Notes under the pieces: model-generated
Told to the model about the DNA's origin: nothing
Seen by the model: the letters and a program-made list of their open reading frames with translations, nothing else
Databases searched by the model: none
Translations under genes and position numbers: made by a program
Source of the DNA: Oscillatoriaceae cyanobacterium M33_DOE_052
Lineage (GTDB): Bacteria > Cyanobacteriota > Cyanobacteriia > Cyanobacteriales > Laspinemataceae
DNA: 49,796 nucleotides
Assembly (NCBI GenBank): GCA_015296065.1
Contig: DVDU01000198.1
Location: forward strand, 1 to 49,796
Direction: 5' to 3'
Shown here: piece after piece, positions 39,478 to 48,061 of the stretch
How the letters are laid out: each line of letters begins with the position of its first letter
Numbering within the stretch: the first letter of the stretch is position 1

Positions 39478-39968
39478 GTCCCCGCTAGTCGGGGACATCA
39501 CTTGAATGGAAACGTTTGAGCTGGGTTAAGGTCTTGACACTCATCGACCGTCCCCGCTAGTCGGGGACATCACTTGAATGGAAACACTGCAATTGCAGGG
39601 TTTTGATGCTGTGATTAGAAGTCCCCGCTAGTCGGGGACATCACTTGAATGGAAACCCTCCTGTTTCCAGAGGGTTGAGCAGGTTTCCATATAAACGGAG
39701 GTAAAGTCCCCGCTAGTCGGGGACATCACTTGAATGGAAACACCTGTTGTTAGAGCCCATGATGAATGGTGTAAGGTTAATGTCCCCGCTAGTCGGGGAC
39801 ATCACTTGAATGGAAACAGATTGGGTCAGGTTTAGGTTACTTACTAGGGGAGAATCGTCCCCGCTAGTCGGGGACATCACTTGAATGGAAACGTGGCGAT
39901 GCCCTTCGCCGATTCCCGGAATTGCCAATTATTTCCCCGCTAGTCGGGGAATTCACTTGAGTAACAAT
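39478..39968 (+). CRISPR. CRISPR array, 36-nt repeats, 6 intact plus 1 decayed
   Basis: Repeats start at 39478, 39550, 39621, 39706, 39782 and 39857, all identical; a seventh at 39933-39968 has a changed first base, GGGGAATTC instead of GGGGACATC, and a lost 3' end. The repeat begins with the palindrome GTCCCCGCTAGTCGGGGAC and ends ATGGAAAC, the usual GAAAC-type handle. Spacers are 36, 35, 49, 40, 39 and 40 nt. Decay at the right and a promoter on the left show the leader is left and transcription is plus. It is the only array here and lies next to the III-B adaptation genes. Both III complexes could use it. No spacer matches other parts of the window by eye. Confidence 0.97.
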
Positions 39969-39991
39969 TGATTTTTGTTACAAATTTCTAA

Positions 39992-40032
39992 TTCCCGGCT
40001 AGTGGCCAAAATTATCACTTGAATGAAAAAAC
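39992..40032 (+). repeat. strongly degenerate terminal CRISPR repeat
   Basis: TTCCCGGCTAGTGGCCAAAA followed by TTATCACTTGAATGAAAA still shows the repeat frame with several substitutions and a few inserted bases. It follows the decayed repeat 7 after only 23 bases. In between lies GTAAC...GTTAC (39961-39981), like the leader operator motif. Confidence 0.7.
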
Positions 40033-40058
40033 CCCTGGCGAATTTGCTGGGGGCTTTT
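40031..40058 (+). terminator. terminator of the CRISPR transcript
   Basis: ACCCCTGGC (40031-40039) faces GCTGGGGG (40046-40053) with a small internal mismatch and loop GAATTT, followed by CTTTTGTT. It is well placed to end the pre-crRNA just after the last decayed repeat. Confidence 0.6.
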
Positions 40059-40074
40059 GTTATATAGGACGCTT

Positions 40075-40102
40075 GTAGGGGCGATTCGCGAATCGCCCCT
40101 AC
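40075..40102. repeat. 28-bp perfect palindrome
   Basis: GTAGGGGCGATTCG and its complement form a perfect 28-bp palindrome. An identical copy sits at 43103-43130; the pair brackets the two tandem protease genes. This is a common cyanobacterial dispersed palindrome. Confidence 0.85.
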
Positions 40103-40137
40103 TGCGGTTCTCATCTTGGTGAGGTATAGATTTTGAC

Positions 40138-40254
40138 TGGATTCCCGCCTTCGCGGGAATGACAGTTTCTGTAGTTCTGTATTTTGGACAGTGCCCACCC
40201 TACTACTGCTGGATTCCCGCCGCAGTTTATCCCCGCGAAGGCGGGAATGACAGG
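40138..40254. repeat. REP-like GGGAATCC hairpins
   Basis: GGATTCCCGCCTTCGCGGGA (from 40139) and a second, inverted copy (about 40211-40252, with GCGAAGGCGGGAATGACA) form stem-loops downstream of the first protease gene. They are typical REP elements; a terminator effect is possible. Confidence 0.7.
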
Positions 40255-40288
40255 CGGTTTTGACAGATAAAATAATTGAATAGAAACG

Positions 40289-41596
40289 TTAAGGACATAT
40301 AGAACGTGGCGGTTTATTTTGCGGTTCATCTTCATCCCCTAATAAGAGACTGCCAGAACCGCCAGAAGGTTCATCTCGCAGGAGATTTTCCAGTTTAAAA
40401 GAATAGAGTTTGTAGATATCTTCTACTACATCTTTGGCGTCTTCAAAAGCATCGGTAGTGGCATCGAATTCTACCACGCCGCTGTTACTAGCGATTTCCT
40501 GAACTGGCAATAAACAGGCTTGAATCATTCGCCCGTCAGGGGGTTGATTTTGTAACGGCAAGCTGAAATGATAGCGGGAGATTAATTCCATAAAGAAATT
40601 GACATTTTGGCTGCTGCTGAACTGGCGGCGGAGGGTGTTTAAATCTAGGTTGGTGGCGGCGACGGTACTGGTATCCCCACCCGACTCAGCAGGGGAGCTG
40701 GTGTTGGGACTGGCGCCACAACTGGGTTTGCTGGTGCTACCCATGCCATGAGTGCCTACCACCCGCCCGTTGCTGTCGAATACGGGACCGCCGCTCATCC
40801 CGGCGCGGGTGTTGTCGGTGTAAAAGATGCTGTAACCCCAGTTTTGGGGGTCGGGGTTGACTTTTGCCGTTACCGGTCCCCAGGCTAATCGCCGCTGACG
40901 GCGAGCGACGCGACCGCGACATTTACCGGTAGTGGGGTCTAATTCTTTTTCTGGGTCCGGCCAGCCGGAGATATACACGGTATCGCCTGGTTGGACTTGG
41001 CTGGCGTCCCCGACGGTGGCAACGGGATAGTTATTGTCACTTTCAAAGGTGATAATGGCGATATCGATGCCTTTAATGTCATCGCGTCCGTTGCCCCGAT
41101 CGACCGTATCAGTTCCCGGCACAAAGCGATCGCGACACCCAAACCTTAGCAAAGCCTGCAAATGAGGTTCCCCCCGCAAGGGACAGCCCCTACCATCATC
41201 CACATTTTTCACCACATGAATTTCCCCATCCCCCGTGCGGATGCCGTAGTAGGGCAAACCTTTAGAATCTGGCCAATAATCTTTAGTATCCAGATGCCTT
41301 TGCAGAAAATTATGTGCCACAGTTAACACATAATATTTCCGGCCATCTTTAGCAATAATTACCCCAGAACCCGGATTCCAAACCCCCTGAGCATTCAGAG
41401 GATTATTCCGATTATTGTCCAAATCTTGGCGCAATGGCGGCGTCAGAGCCGGAGCAATCAACACCGTAGTTTGTCTCGCGATAGAATTAATTTCTGCCAT
41501 CGATAAAGCCGCTACAGCATCAGAAGCCGTGACGCCACCAACAAAAAAGCCGCCCAGGCAGGAAAGTAAAATTCGCTTTAAGTAAAACATAGACAA
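40289..41596 (-). CDS. secreted trypsin-like serine protease (S1), copy 1
   Basis: 435 residues. A signal peptide (YLKRILLSCLGGFFVGGVTA) leads to an S1 domain with all three catalytic positions visible: His in YVLTVAHNF (about 95), Asp in GIDIAIITFES (about 180) and Ser in RAGMSGGPVFDS (about 270). A C-terminal domain of about 150 residues follows with no known motif (FMELISRYHFSLPLQ ... YSFKLENLL). It acts outside the cytoplasm. It is a paralogue of the next gene upstream (41693-43054), with the same layout, GEINSIA/AEINSIARQTTVLIAP start and tail. It lies near the CRISPR array but its export signal argues against a CRISPR effector job. Confidence 0.88.
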   Translation of the reverse strand: MSMFYLKRILLSCLGGFFVGGVTASDAVAALSMAEINSIARQTTVLIAPALTPPLRQDLDNNRNNPLNAQGVWNPGSGVIIAKDGRKYYVLTVAHNFLQRHLDTKDYWPDSKGLPYYGIRTGDGEIHVVKNVDDGRGCPLRGEPHLQALLRFGCRDRFVPGTDTVDRGNGRDDIKGIDIAIITFESDNNYPVATVGDASQVQPGDTVYISGWPDPEKELDPTTGKCRGRVARRQRRLAWGPVTAKVNPDPQNWGYSIFYTDNTRAGMSGGPVFDSNGRVVGTHGMGSTSKPSCGASPNTSSPAESGGDTSTVAATNLDLNTLRRQFSSSQNVNFFMELISRYHFSLPLQNQPPDGRMIQACLLPVQEIASNSGVVEFDATTDAFEDAKDVVEDIYKLYSFKLENLLRDEPSGGSGSLLLGDEDEPQNKPPRSICP

Positions 41597-41609
41597 TTTC
41601 CAGATATAA

Positions 41610-41645
41610 AAGGCTAGTAGTAGGGCTTTAGCCCTCTTTCTTGAT
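41610..41645. repeat. single GGGCTTTAGCCC dispersed repeat
   Basis: TAGGGCTTTAGCCCTCTTTC lies between the two protease paralogues, another copy of the unit that brackets cas1-cas2. Confidence 0.75.
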
Positions 41646-41692
41646 TTTGGTTAGAGATTTTTTCGCCCCATGTAGGGCGGGCAAATGACGAA

Positions 41693-43054
41693 TCACCTCG
41701 GATTCGGTTCGCATTGTTCACCTAAATTAACATTAGTGCAATCTTTCAGCATGGTTTTGATGTCAAAACCAAATATACTATAGATATCTTGAATCGCATC
41801 TCTGTTATCTTCAAATCCCCCCTGCTCTAGGTCAAACTCTAAACGACCACTGCCCCCCACGGTTGCCGCTTCAATTTGAGTATTACCAGTAGCAATCACC
41901 GCAGGGGAAGGCGGCGTTAATTGTAAAGGTAGATTCACACCCACCTGACCCATAAGCAGGCGGAAATTATCCACTCTTTGGGCAGAACTATAAAGCTGCT
42001 GCAGTTGATTTGGCTGCGGTCTCCCCGTCTCCCCGTCACCGGTTTTCCCCGTCTCCCCGTCACCGGTTCTCCCCGTCCCCCCGTCTCCTGTTCCCCCATC
42101 CTCCCGGTTCCAATTACCATCAGGATTGAAAGGGTCATTTGCATCCTTCCCATCCTGCTTAATTTGCGGTAAATCACCCTTAGCGGTGGTTTTTTGGTAG
42201 GCTTGACCGCACACCAGTTTATTGTTAGAACCGCGTCCGTGAATACCCACTAATTGACCATAACTATCAAAAACTGGGCCACCACTCATCCCGGGGCGGG
42301 TGTTGTCGGTGTAAAAGATACTATAGCCATTTTCCACCAAGGTTTCCGAAGCCGGGAGGATGGCTTGTATCGGCCCCCAAGCCAGTCGTCTTTGCCGCTG
42401 GGGTGCGGGGTCTTTACAAACTATATTACCATCAGCGAGGACGGGGGTGCCATCGGGGTTGAGTTTTGGTTCAGCTTCGATTTTTGGCCAACCAGAGATA
42501 TAGACGGTATCACCGGGTTTGAGTGCCTTTATGTCTCCAATAGAAGCCACAGGATAATTGATATCACTTTCAAAGCGGACTATGGCTAAATCCCAGCCAT
42601 TAATTTTGGTTTGAGCTTGATAGCAGCCGAATCTAATTAAGGGGACGGCATTAGCTGCCACAGCGGTAGGGGTAAAGTTGTTGCAGTCTTTATGGTCGTT
42701 GATTTCCGTGATGACATGGACTACTCGATCGCTCGTAACAATGCCATAAGGTTTATTCGTCATCACATCCTCTTGGCTAAAGTTATGTGCCACTGTTAAC
42801 ACATAATAGGAACGCTCTGATTTAGCCACCACCACTCCTGAGCCCATCGTCCAATTTTTTACCGGTTTTTTTTGCAGTAAATCATTTAATTCTGCTTTAG
42901 TGAGCTGCGGCGCAATCAACACCGTAGTTTGTTTCGCGATGGAGTTAATTTCTCCCAAAGATAGCTTTTTGGGGGTAGCATCGGCTGCCAACGCTGCTGC
43001 CATGATTGCGGCAATTGCCATGAGGGGGATTTTTTGAGATAATTTCATGTTCAT
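41693..43054 (-). CDS. secreted trypsin-like serine protease (S1), copy 2
   Basis: 453 residues. Signal peptide MNMKLSQKIPLMAIAAIMAA, mature part from about residue 27. Catalytic triad: His in YVLTVAHNFSQ, Asp in GWDLAIVRFES, Ser in RPGMSGGPVFDS. The repeated linker GDGETGRTG-like (about residues 325-350), coded by tandem CCCCGTCTCCCCGTCACCGG units, is absent from copy 1. The C-terminal half is otherwise shared with copy 1 (LPLQLTPPSPAV, DAIQDIYSIFGFDI). The two genes arose by duplication. Substrate unknown. Confidence 0.88.
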   Translation of the reverse strand: MNMKLSQKIPLMAIAAIMAAALAADATPKKLSLGEINSIAKQTTVLIAPQLTKAELNDLLQKKPVKNWTMGSGVVVAKSERSYYVLTVAHNFSQEDVMTNKPYGIVTSDRVVHVITEINDHKDCNNFTPTAVAANAVPLIRFGCYQAQTKINGWDLAIVRFESDINYPVASIGDIKALKPGDTVYISGWPKIEAEPKLNPDGTPVLADGNIVCKDPAPQRQRRLAWGPIQAILPASETLVENGYSIFYTDNTRPGMSGGPVFDSYGQLVGIHGRGSNNKLVCGQAYQKTTAKGDLPQIKQDGKDANDPFNPDGNWNREDGGTGDGGTGRTGDGETGKTGDGETGRPQPNQLQQLYSSAQRVDNFRLLMGQVGVNLPLQLTPPSPAVIATGNTQIEAATVGGSGRLEFDLEQGGFEDNRDAIQDIYSIFGFDIKTMLKDCTNVNLGEQCEPNPR

Positions 43055-43074
43055 AAACTTAACCCTGAATATCA

Positions 43075-43178
43075 GTCATTTGTCCTTTGTCCCTTGTGCC
43101 TTGTAGGGGCGATTCGCGAATCGCCCCTACCAAATGACCAAGAACCAAGGACAAATGACCAAGGACAAAGGACAAAAG
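43075..43178. repeat. heptamer repeats enclosing a second 28-bp palindrome
   Basis: TTTGTCC/TTGTCCC units on the left and GGACAAA units on the right form an inverted repeat; the 28-bp palindrome (43103-43130, same as 40075-40102) sits at its centre. One dispersed element appears to have landed inside another. No gene. Confidence 0.8.
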
Positions 43179-43180
43179 TA

Positions 43181-44026
43181 TTATTCTAGGGATGCTAGGT
43201 CAATTCCTATGGCTTCCAGTTGTTCGGGAGAGAGCGCACGCAATTTGGCCACCAAATCCTCGCGCTTTTGCCGTTCTTTTTCCTTTTCGGCTCGTTCTTT
43301 CTCCTTTTCGTCTCGTTCTTTCTCCTTTTCGGCTCGTTCTTTTTCCGCTTCTTCTTGCCCAATTAGCAAGAGATTTCCCTGGTTATCCCACCAGCGCAGC
43401 CATTTTTGGGTTTGATTTTGATAGGTGCCTTCCAAAAGTCCCAATTCTAGCTCCATTGGGTCGATCGGATAATGACCGCGCTCGTTAGGATTCATCTTTT
43501 GGTAGCGAGTATCCACCAGGCGATAAACTTCTAGATTGCCAGAGTTGACATAGTAAATCCCGTAATAAGGGATTCTCATCACCCGCTCGTAAACCCAAAA
43601 TTTACCAGGTTTGATGGCCAAACCTTCGGGGGTTCTCACGAGAGGGGTCTGGTCTTTTTCCTCGCTACCATCACCGGAGGCGAACTCGAGGACGATCGTC
43701 GGTGCGATTAATTCTCGCCAGATTACATAAGAGCGCCGAATTTGCCCATCTAATTTTGGCGGTACGCCGGGAACGTAGAACCAATCTGGTGCTTCGGCTC
43801 CTTTTTCGGGAGGTTCGGTTTGTCGCCAATAAATACCGCAGTCCTGACCGATCGCATATTGACCGTCAGGATGCAGCCGTTGCATTACCGAACCGAGGGA
43901 GTCAGTCAGAATTAGACTTTGCGGATGTTTTTGAAAATTTTTTACAAACGTACCATCAGATTCTGGTAACTGGGTATGGTCGGGAAAGAAAGTAGGCAAA
44001 TCTGTTGTAATCGGTGTCTGAGTCAT
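43181..44026 (-). CDS. Uma2-family PD-(D/E)XK endonuclease-like protein
   Basis: 281 residues. It has the family pattern of a D in APDWFYVPG, then IAPTIVLEFASGDGSEEKDQ and FWVYERVMRIPYYGIYYVN, the DUF820/Uma2 core. The C-terminal 60 residues form a highly charged coiled coil (EKEKERDEKEKERAEKEKER in part), then LVAKLRALSPEQLEAIGID, a tail frequent in cyanobacterial Uma2 proteins. The function of Uma2 proteins is unproven; many copies occur per genome. It is a stand-alone gene. Confidence 0.85.
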   Translation of the reverse strand: MTQTPITTDLPTFFPDHTQLPESDGTFVKNFQKHPQSLILTDSLGSVMQRLHPDGQYAIGQDCGIYWRQTEPPEKGAEAPDWFYVPGVPPKLDGQIRRSYVIWRELIAPTIVLEFASGDGSEEKDQTPLVRTPEGLAIKPGKFWVYERVMRIPYYGIYYVNSGNLEVYRLVDTRYQKMNPNERGHYPIDPMELELGLLEGTYQNQTQKWLRWWDNQGNLLLIGQEEAEKERAEKEKERDEKEKERAEKEKERQKREDLVAKLRALSPEQLEAIGIDLASLE

Positions 44027-44274
44027 GGCCGTGTTTAGCTAAAGAGCGATCGATATATGGGGTCGATAAGTAGGCCATTCGCCAGCAACGTCATCCCACG
44101 GCGTCGCCACAGCCCCTTACTCTAGGATAACATTTCCCAGCCCGATCGGGGGGGAATCCAGAAACCAAGTTTCCGCCGAAAATCTCAGTGAGGATAGAGA
44201 AATTATCGCATCCACATTCTTGCCTTCGCTTCCCATCAAAATATTGCTGGTTTCTTTTTCACGTAGGAGGAATG

Positions 44275-45144
44275 TCATTGGTCATTGGTCAAAGGACAAG
44301 TAACAAAGGACAAGTGACAAAAGATAGGAATTGCCCAACTAGCCGACTCCATTTGTGATAGTAGTTCCGGGTCGGGTTCCGTCCCGTCAGCAAACCGGTA
44401 AGCTGAAACCCCACCAAAGGCGTATTTAGTACGTCCGATAATGGCGATTAAATCTCCTTGACTATTTAAAACCGGGCCGCCGCTCATGCCGATATAAACA
44501 TCATTGCTCAAGCCGATTTGATAGCCTCTTTCTAAGGGGCGATCGAGTACCAACAACAAATCACCACTACTGAGAAAATAAGATGCCATCAAAGAAGCCA
44601 AACCCGGTTCTAACTTACTGCCACCAGGGGGAGAATTGGGAAAACCAGACACATAAACCGGCTGCTGTAAAGCCAAATTTTGGTTATTAGCATTAATCCG
44701 AGCCGTGGGGTAGTCTTCACTGCTGGTAAATTCCACTACAGCCAAATCCAAGTTACCCAAGTCAAAATTAGGGTTACGAGTAGCAATGTGGGTGTTACCA
44801 TCGTGAGTCACCACCTGTAGTCCCCCTCCCTCATGCCAAGCAATCACATGAGCGCAAGTAAGCACAGTATAAGTGTGGCCATATCGCGCCACTATTACCC
44901 CCGAACCGGCTGTTTGTTCCCCCAATAACCGCACCGTAAATTGACGGATGGCAATTTGTCCTTTGTCACTGGTCATTTGTCCCTTGTCATTAGTAACTAG
45001 GGAGAAATCGGGTTGATTAACCAAGTTAATTTGCTGTGGCAAAGGTGGTGTTAAACCCCCTGTTTCTGGCGCCCAAAGGACAAAGGACAAAGGATAAATG
45101 ACCAATGACAAAAAAACCTCAAAATTAATCCCCATTAGTATCAT
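44275..45144 (-). CDS. trypsin-like serine protease (S1), partly built of repeat DNA
   Basis: 289 residues. Catalytic triad: His in YTVLTCAHVIAW, Asp in NLDLAVVEFTS, Ser in YIGMSGGPVLNS. The signal-like N-terminus (FLSLVIYPLSFVLWA), a mid segment (TNDKGQMTSDKGQIAI, about 51-66) and the C-terminal end (HLSFVTCPLTNDQ) are all read through TTGTCCC/GGACAAA heptamer repeats. The start overlaps the stop of the COP23 gene upstream; ATG 45144 or 45135 are both possible. It is the third S1 protease of the cluster and only distantly like the other two. Confidence 0.8.
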   Translation of the reverse strand: MILMGINFEVFLSLVIYPLSFVLWAPETGGLTPPLPQQINLVNQPDFSLVTNDKGQMTSDKGQIAIRQFTVRLLGEQTAGSGVIVARYGHTYTVLTCAHVIAWHEGGGLQVVTHDGNTHIATRNPNFDLGNLDLAVVEFTSSEDYPTARINANNQNLALQQPVYVSGFPNSPPGGSKLEPGLASLMASYFLSSGDLLLVLDRPLERGYQIGLSNDVYIGMSGGPVLNSQGDLIAIIGRTKYAFGGVSAYRFADGTEPDPELLSQMESASWAIPIFCHLSFVTCPLTNDQ

Positions 45145-45874
45145 CCATTACCGAGTTGTCCTCCTGTTTATCTAGTTTGGCACTTTCCAGAGTAATCAAC
45201 TCATCAATGAGGCTATCCATATCGATGGTATTTGCTTCTAAATTGCCATCTAGGTTATCCTCACTTTCCAGGATGGGAGCTACCCCAGCTTCACCGCGCA
45301 TGGCGGAGCGCAATTGGGCAATAATCCGGCCATTAGTTCCTTGATTATCACTTTTAAGTGTCCACAGCACATTATCAGGACTGCAACCACCCAATTGAGC
45401 AGCGCAAACCACCGCGCTACCGTTGAGAACGCCCTCGCTGATGGGGGGGAGGGTAGAATTATCTTGACGGCGGAGGAAATGCTGATTAAACTTAGTTGTT
45501 ACCACACGACAACGCTGCTCGGCGGTAATATTATCGCCAAATTCCCAGGCGCCTTCATCAGTCCACTGAATCAGAGTCCGATCGCCAAACCGTCGCCAGC
45601 GCATCTGTTGTGTCCCGAAACTGCGGCGCCCCAGATACATCGCCAAAACCGTTTGATTTTCAGTATTACATTCAAACCGATATCTCACCCCCCGGCGGCT
45701 ACTGGCGCCAGTATTTTCTATATTACCCTCACTGGGATTAGGAGTAGAATTGGCCAGGAGCGGACCGTCCCGACTCAGCCACGGATGGCTATGAGCATCA
45801 CTGGCGGTTGGCATCATCCCCACCATGACGATCGCACCTAACCATATAGATGTAATTCCTTTTAAGTTGAGCAT
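45125..45874 (-). CDS. COP23-domain protein, secreted
   Basis: 249 residues. Signal peptide (TSIWLGAIVMVGMMPTASDA) then a COP23 domain (about 63-190): RYRFECNTENQTVLAMYL, RCRVVTTKFNQHF, NGSAVVCAAQLGGCSPDNVLWTL, with the conserved cysteines. COP23 is a cyanobacterial surface-associated family first described as a circadian-oscillating protein; its activity is unknown. The acidic tail (about 205-249) is extra. It overlaps the following protease gene by 20 bases, so the two are likely coupled, as COP23 and trypsin-like genes often neighbour each other in cyanobacteria (impression, not checked). Confidence 0.82.
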   Translation of the reverse strand: MLNLKGITSIWLGAIVMVGMMPTASDAHSHPWLSRDGPLLANSTPNPSEGNIENTGASSRRGVRYRFECNTENQTVLAMYLGRRSFGTQQMRWRRFGDRTLIQWTDEGAWEFGDNITAEQRCRVVTTKFNQHFLRRQDNSTLPPISEGVLNGSAVVCAAQLGGCSPDNVLWTLKSDNQGTNGRIIAQLRSAMRGEAGVAPILESEDNLDGNLEANTIDMDSLIDELITLESAKLDKQEDNSVMDDTNGD

Positions 45875-46193
45875 AATCGGTATTATTTCTCATCTGACAT
45901 ATAGGGCATACTTCTATTATAATTTTTGTCCGGGGTTGTCGTTGGGCTAATACCATTTACAAAAATTCATGCAACAGTAGGGTTAAGGGGCGACCACTCT
46001 TGGTTCGCCCCTACTCATACCTAAATCCATCCCGTAACTGGAGCAATAATTTTTCAACTTGGTATAAAGCCCTACTAAGAACCTAAAAGAGGGCTAAAGC
46101 CCTACTACAAACCAAGAGGGCTAAAGCCCTACTAAGAACCTGGAGGGCTAAAGCCCTACTAAGAACTGCTTCTCCCCCGTCTCCCATGAGGAA
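45875..46193. repeat. repeat-filled gap upstream of COP23 / downstream of GT2
   Basis: No gene. It contains a hairpin (AGGGGCGA 45986-45993 with TCGCCCCT 46005-46012) and four direct copies of GGGCTAAAGCCCTACTA (46085-46168), the same family as at 35505 and 37273. AT-rich sequence at 45895-45930 is the likely COP23 promoter. Confidence 0.75.
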
Positions 46194-47627
46194 TCAAAAC
46201 TGCAAACTGCCAGTACCTTGATGGACAGTTTTTACCCATTTGAGGCGCTTGGGTCGCACAGAAATGCGTAAGCTAACACTGGCGACAATCAAAAACCAGT
46301 GGAACATATACACAATACCCAGCAAAGTTTTACCGACGAACTCAAAGCGAGTGGAAATAGTGGGTTTTTGGTCTTGACAGTGAATCCGCATTAGTCCGGT
46401 GTACATTCCCACAAAAGATAAGGTGAGAGCTAAAAGGGTGAGGGGAGTCATCACCGGGGGCTGTCCCTTAACTGCAGAGAGAATTAAGTCTGGGACAGCC
46501 GCCGCTGGGAGGAAATATTGAATCACCCAAAAACCGAACATATCCCAGCTTTTGAGGAATCCCATCCGGTTGCCCAAAAGTAGCCGCCAATAGTCGAGAT
46601 AGCGTTGATAGCCGCCTTCACCCCAGCGGTTGCGTTGATGCCAGAGAGCGATCGCACTGGTGACACCCTCCTCCTGTACAGCGGGGCTCAAGGCAAATTG
46701 CACATCCCAGCCATCGAGATGGAGGCGGACCGTCAGGTCCAGGTCATCAGTAATGGTAAGTTCGTTCCAACCGCCACAACTGTCCAAAGCCGTGCGGCGC
46801 ACGAATTGACCGTTACCCCGCAGTTCGCCAATCCCACCAACAGCAATGCGCTGCTGCTGGAAATAGGCATCTAAAGCCATCTCCACCTCTTGCCCCCTGG
46901 TCCAGAAATTGAGGGGGGCATTGGCGATCGCCTTGCGCATCTGCACCGAGCCCACACGTTCCGGCTGAAACATCGGCACCAACTGGCGCAGCATATCCGG
47001 TTTTACCTGAGCATCAGCATCAAAAACCCCGATAATGTCACCCTTAGTCAAGGGCAATACCTGATTGAGGGCTCCCGACTTGCCCCCACCCGCACCAGGA
47101 GAGCGACGCAGGATTTTGAGGCGATCGTATTCCTTGGCGAGTCGCTCAAGCAAAGCATAGGTGCCATCAGTGCTAGCATCATCGATCGCCCACACCTCAT
47201 ACTTATCCTGGGGATACTCCTGAGTGCAAAGCATTTTTACCAAAGTGCCAATCACCGCTTCCTCATTTTTTGCCGCCACCAGCAGAGACACCACAGGCAA
47301 ATCTGACTCGGGGATGACACCAATGGGAGACTGGAGGGGTAATTCATTCAAGAACCCTACCTGGTGAGGGCGAGCCAACAAAACCCGTAGTGCTTGAATG
47401 CAAAGCAATCCGGTAAAACCCGCCACCAACCAGAAACCCCAGGAAACCAAGTGAAGGGCAATGGTGATAGTCCATATAGCGATCGAGACCACAGCCGCTT
47501 TACGCCTGCGACCTTCATATCCTGGATAGGATCTTACCGCTTCTGCCGATACATCAGAAACCGTATCAGCCACGGCGTGCAAAATAGATTTGAGAGGCTC
47601 TAACTCCCTGTAGGAATTCGCTGGCAT
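46194..47627 (-). CDS. mgdA: membrane GT2 glycosyltransferase, probable monoglucosyldiacylglycerol synthase
   Basis: 477 residues. Two N-terminal membrane segments (about 45-85), then a GT2 domain (about 110-340): DDASTDGT, GVFDADAQ, TITDDLDL and the HQRNRW motif (QxxRW) of processive-type GT2 enzymes, then three C-terminal membrane segments (FWVIQYFLPAAAVP, LLALTLSFVGMY, MFHWFLIVASV). Size and layout match Synechocystis Sll1377, which transfers glucose from UDP-glucose to diacylglycerol, the first step of cyanobacterial galactolipid synthesis. The specific name is by recall of layout; a polysaccharide synthase is the alternative. All catalytic residues are intact. Confidence 0.72.
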   Translation of the reverse strand: MPANSYRELEPLKSILHAVADTVSDVSAEAVRSYPGYEGRRRKAAVVSIAIWTITIALHLVSWGFWLVAGFTGLLCIQALRVLLARPHQVGFLNELPLQSPIGVIPESDLPVVSLLVAAKNEEAVIGTLVKMLCTQEYPQDKYEVWAIDDASTDGTYALLERLAKEYDRLKILRRSPGAGGGKSGALNQVLPLTKGDIIGVFDADAQVKPDMLRQLVPMFQPERVGSVQMRKAIANAPLNFWTRGQEVEMALDAYFQQQRIAVGGIGELRGNGQFVRRTALDSCGGWNELTITDDLDLTVRLHLDGWDVQFALSPAVQEEGVTSAIALWHQRNRWGEGGYQRYLDYWRLLLGNRMGFLKSWDMFGFWVIQYFLPAAAVPDLILSAVKGQPPVMTPLTLLALTLSFVGMYTGLMRIHCQDQKPTISTRFEFVGKTLLGIVYMFHWFLIVASVSLRISVRPKRLKWVKTVHQGTGSLQF

Positions 47628-48061
47628 AGTTAACTTAATTCAACAATCAATAGCTATTGCTGCTTTTAGAGAAACCAGACAGATCTGCCCCCGTGGCTTA
47701 CCTTGTCAGGGTTTTGGTAGGCCAACCCCTACAAGCTCCCCGCCTCCCTGAGCAGGGCAAAAAGAGCAAGAAAACAGCAGCTATTTATTTCCCCGGTGGC
47801 CAGCGCTGGGCAGGGATCCGGCTTTTCTAAAAGCGAATTGCCTTATTTTGACTTCATCTGTGCTACCAAGTCAAACAAAAGCGGGCCTGGTCATCCCCCA
47901 GTGCCTACCTCGAATCGAGGGAGTTGCCCCCTGGTGCTGTGGTATGATAGCAACGGCGGTTTGACCAGATTTGGCCTATTTGCCTTTATGTGTGGGTCAA
48001 CCTGTCCCGCCTCTAGTCTTACCGGTATCGCTGTTTTTACCTTTTTTCTTGCCCTACGTCT
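47628..48061. other. intergenic region between GT2 and EbsA genes
   Basis: 434 bases with divergent promoters expected. A TATGAT at 47943-47948 may be the -10 for the EbsA gene. A 93-codon GTG frame (47796-48077) overlaps the EbsA start, has no ribosome-binding site and no recognisable motif, so it is not called. Nothing else stands out. Confidence 0.4.

Noticed and set aside
39534-39539. TTGACA inside CRISPR spacer 1 as a second promoter
   Set aside because: No -10 hexamer at a workable distance; the following 17 bases run into the repeat.
39713-39928. minus-strand frame across the CRISPR array
   Set aside because: Translates the repeat itself; periodic peptide with no gene features.
40289-43054. 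tandem S1 proteases as type III CRISPR effectors
   Set aside because: Both have export signals and no CARF or SAVED part, so direct activation by cyclic oligoadenylate is unlikely.
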